This document shows positions 61,806 to 64,000 of a stretch of DNA of 64,000 nt, in pieces. The stretch is from Lachnospiraceae bacterium (GTDB lineage Bacteria > Bacillota > Clostridia > Lachnospirales > Lachnospiraceae), in the NCBI GenBank assembly GCA_017542245.1, contig JAFXXN010000078.1:186001-250000 (forward strand), given 5' to 3'. Under the pieces are notes generated by a model. It worked only from the letters and a program-made list of their open reading frames with translations, did no database searches and was not told the DNA's origin. Every line of letters starts with the position of its first letter. Positions within the stretch are counted from its first letter, which is position 1. Made by a program: the position numbers and the translations under genes.

Positions 61806-61871
61806 AAGCGGGCAACAAACAGTTTATTCCTTCATGAGCTAAAATGATTGGAAGATGTTTTTGACCCGCTT
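61806..61871 (+). other. Structured region between fakA and clpB
   Basis: AAGCGGG (61806-61812) pairs with CCCGCTT (61865-61871) across a 52-base loop that itself can pair TTCC with GGAA and CAT with ATG. T-rich sequence follows (CATTGTATTTTATGGG). It may be the fakA terminator or a small structured RNA. Confidence 0.4.
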
Positions 61872-61912
61872 CATTGTATTTTATGGGAAAAAAAATAAAA
61901 ATTTTCAGAAAA

Positions 61913-61939
61913 TTAGCACTCACCACTTGACAGTGCTAA
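61913..61939 (+). promoter_or_regulatory. CIRCE operator (HrcA binding site) of clpB
   Basis: TTAGCACTC, nine bases, CAGTGCTAA: 17 of 18 arm bases match the consensus inverted repeat TTAGCACTC-N9-GAGTGCTAA. Its right arm overlaps the -35 box of the clpB promoter, as expected for repression by HrcA. Confidence 0.92.
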
Positions 61940-61955
61940 CAATATGTGCTATAAC
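61927..61955 (+). promoter_or_regulatory. Sigma-A-type promoter of clpB
   Basis: Consensus TTGACA (61927-61932), 17 bp, TATAAC (61950-61955). Overlaps CIRCE. Confidence 0.85.
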
Positions 61956-62009
61956 ATAAAATGTAATGTGATGTTGACTCAATATTAAAAAGAAAAGGCG
62001 GGTGATTTC

Positions 62010-64000
62010 ATGAATATTAACAAGTTTACACAAAAGTCCGTAGAGGCTATTCAGTTAAGTGAGAAACTGGCCTATGATTATGGAAATTCGGAGATAGATC
62101 AGGAGCATCTGGCGATGGCGCTTGTTTCTATTGATGAAAGCCTGATCGCGGGACTTATCGAAAGAATGGGTATTAATTTAAATGCCTATCGATATGGAAT
62201 TGAAACACTTTTGAATAAAAAAGTGAAAATTACCGGGAATGCAACAGTTACTATAAGTAAAGTAATGAATCAGGTTCTTACCGGAGCAGAAGATGAAGCA
62301 AAGGCTATGGGCGATTCCTATGTATCGGTTGAACATTTGTTTTTGAGACTGATTAGAGAGTCGACCGGGGATTTAAAGAAATTCTTTAAGGAAAACGGAA
62401 TAAACAGAGAGAGCTTTCTTCAGATACTGTCACAAGTTAGGGGAAATCAGACGGTTCAGACAGATAATCCTGAAGCGACATATGATACTTTAAAGAAATA
62501 TGGAACGGACCTGGTTGAACGTGCAAAGGCCGGTAAGCTTGATCCTGTTATCGGCAGGGACAGTGAAATACGTAACGTTATACGTATTCTTTCACGTAAG
62601 ACAAAGAATAATCCTGTTCTTATAGGTGAACCCGGTGTCGGAAAGACTGCTGTAGTAGAAGGACTTGCTCAGCGTATAGTTGCTCAGGACGTTCCGGAAA
62701 CTTTGAAAGATAAGACAATATTTGCACTTGATATGGGTGCACTTGTTGCCGGAGCAAAGTATAGGGGAGAGTTTGAGGAAAGACTCAAAGCGGTACTTGA
62801 TGAAGTAAAGAAATCGGACGGAAGGATAATCCTTTTTATAGATGAAATACATACCATAGTTGGAGCAGGTGCTTCAGAGGGTTCGATGGATGCAGGAAAT
62901 ATGCTAAAACCTATGCTTGCGCGTGGTGAACTTCACTGTATAGGAGCAACTACTCTTGATGAACACAGAAAGTATATTGAAAAGGATGCGGCACTTGAAA
63001 GGCGTTTTCAGCCTGTAATGGTAGACCAGCCTACAGTTGAAGACACTATTTCAATCCTGCGAGGTATAAAGGAGAGGTATGAACTTTTCCACGGTGTAAA
63101 GATCTCTGATTCTGCGCTGGTAGCGGCAGCAGTACTGTCCGATAGATATATTTCCGACAGATTCCTTCCCGATAAGGCAATTGACCTTGTAGATGAAGCC
63201 TGCGCGATGATAAAGACTGAACTTGATTCCATGCCTGCGGAGCTCGATGAACAAAGACGAAAGATAATGCAGCTTGAAATCGAGGAAGCGGCATTAAAGA
63301 AAGAGGATGATTCATTAAGTGCTGACAGACTTGAAGTATTAAGAGAAGAACTCCAGAGACAGCGTGAGGAGTTTATGCAGCTCAAGACCAAATGGGAGAA
63401 TGAGAAGAGCGAAGTAGATAAGGTTACAAAAGTTAAGGAAGAAATAGATGCACTTAACCGTGACATAGCTCAGGCTGAAAGAGAGTATAACCTGGAAAAG
63501 GCAGCTGAACTGAAATACGGAAAGCTTCCTGAACTTCAAAAGAAATTAAAAGAACTTGAACAGGCAAAGAACGGCAGAGAAAATGAACTTGTGCATGAAT
63601 CCGTTGAGGAAGATGAGATAGCAAGGATTATTTCCAGATGGACCGGAATACCGGTATCAAAACTTTCTGAGTCGGAGAGACAGAAGACCTTAAAGCTTGA
63701 TGAACAGCTTCATAAACGTGTTATCGGTCAGGATGATGCAGTTGAGAAGGTGACTGAAGCTATTATACGTTCAAAGGCAGGTATAAAGGATCCTTCGAAA
63801 CCTATAGGTTCATTTTTGTTCCTGGGACCTACAGGAGTCGGTAAAACAGAGCTTGCAAAAGCATTGGCGGAAAGTCTGTTTGATGATGAAAGCAATATAG
63901 TGAGAATTGATATGAGTGAATATATGGAGAAATTCTCAGTATCGCGACTCATCGGAGCACCTCCCGGATATGTTGGATATGATGAAGGCGGACAGCTTAC
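62010..64000 (+). CDS. clpB: ClpB disaggregase, 3' end beyond the window
   Basis: At least 663 residues visible, running off the window edge. It is a hexameric AAA+ chaperone that pulls apart protein aggregates. It has a Clp N domain (about 1-145), first Walker A GEPGVGKT (206-213) and Walker [10 protein letters not shown], a long coiled-coil middle domain (about 400-525) that separates ClpB from ClpC, then the second AAA+ with GPTGVGKT (606-613). The ATG at 62010 follows AAAGGCGGGTG. A CIRCE site and sigma-A promoter predict heat induction through HrcA. Confidence 0.96.
   Translation, partial: MNINKFTQKSVEAIQLSEKLAYDYGNSEIDQEHLAMALVSIDESLIAGLIERMGINLNAYRYGIETLLNKKVKITGNATVTISKVMNQVLTGAEDEAKAMGDSYVSVEHLFLRLIRESTGDLKKFFKENGINRESFLQILSQVRGNQTVQTDNPEATYDTLKKYGTDLVERAKAGKLDPVIGRDSEIRNVIRILSRKTKNNPVLIGEPGVGKTAVVEGLAQRIVAQDVPETLKDKTIFALDMGALVAGAKYRGEFEERLKAVLDEVKKSDGRIILFIDEIHTIVGAGASEGSMDAGNMLKPMLARGELHCIGATTLDEHRKYIEKDAALERRFQPVMVDQPTVEDTISILRGIKERYELFHGVKISDSALVAAAVLSDRYISDRFLPDKAIDLVDEACAMIKTELDSMPAELDEQRRKIMQLEIEEAALKKEDDSLSADRLEVLREELQRQREEFMQLKTKWENEKSEVDKVTKVKEEIDALNRDIAQAEREYNLEKAAELKYGKLPELQKKLKELEQAKNGRENELVHESVEEDEIARIISRWTGIPVSKLSESERQKTLKLDEQLHKRVIGQDDAVEKVTEAIIRSKAGIKDPSKPIGSFLFLGPTGVGKTELAKALAESLFDDESNIVRIDMSEYMEKFSVSRLIGAPPGYVGYDEGGQL

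Overview
The window looks like chromosomal DNA of a low-GC Gram-positive anaerobe of the Clostridia, most likely a Lachnospiraceae relative of Butyrivibrio or Roseburia. Supporting evidence: anaerobic ribonucleotide reductase NrdD, HemZ, a YtfJ/GerW sporulation-type protein beside a DUF2953 protein, a FeoA-FeoB fusion, RqcH, Asp23-FakA, a CIRCE-controlled clpB, AGGAGG ribosome binding sites and sigma-A promoters with 16-18 bp spacers. Genes are dense on both strands. No gap exceeds about 260 bp. I see no tRNA, rRNA, CRISPR array, phage, transposase or plasmid gene.

Layout. 1-4025: 3' part of a cysteine desulfurase, a PHP-type histidinol phosphatase and the ribosome rescue factor RqcH. 4075-8950: poorly known genes (rhomboid-like protein with a cysteine-rich tail, two ABC-2 permeases without an ATPase, two unknown proteins). 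9002-12864: DUF2953 protein, YtfJ and a large clostripain-like lipoprotein. 12986-18388: rpmB, ung, an SCP2-like/AT-hook-like protein, an XRE-cupin regulator, an acyl-CoA synthetase broken by one frameshift, and a TPR lipoprotein. 18562-22586: a deoxynucleotide block nrdD-thyA-folA. 22677-28810: galM, then Rel (p)ppGpp enzyme-MBL hydrolase-HemZ-HD-GYP in one tight run. 28895-32089 (minus): metY and a degenerate HD-GYP protein. 32349-41721: an HD-GYP gene leading into a seven-gene Mrp/complex I-like membrane module with four antiporter-like subunits and no MrpE/F/G. 41870-48014: CheX-like protein, phosphoglucomutase, metallophosphoesterase, upp, HU, glycosyltransferase, TSCPD protein. 48271-58230: unknown protein, FeoAB, Ig-like/NlpC-P60 secreted protein, AI-2E exporter family protein, GH2 glycosidase, MTA/SAH deaminase. 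58402-64000: short MocR-like regulator, Asp23, FakA and the 5' part of clpB.

The least explained signal is a small dispersed intergenic element. Long copies (about 65-90 bp) lie at 2127, 21960, 32241 and, inverted, 49139. Right-half remnants lie at 28808 and 58222. Short copies of TATAACAAAATTGAC lie at 34611, 48118, 58329 and 61760. Long copies fold into an imperfect hairpin whose paired bases change together between copies, and several copies supply the TAA stop codon of the gene before them. I do not recognise this family.

Two second-messenger themes recur. A Rel enzyme shares an operon with an HD-GYP protein, and two more HD-GYP-type genes sit within 5 kb, one of them at the head of the Mrp-like operon, whose predicted leader RNA carries a copy of the dispersed element.
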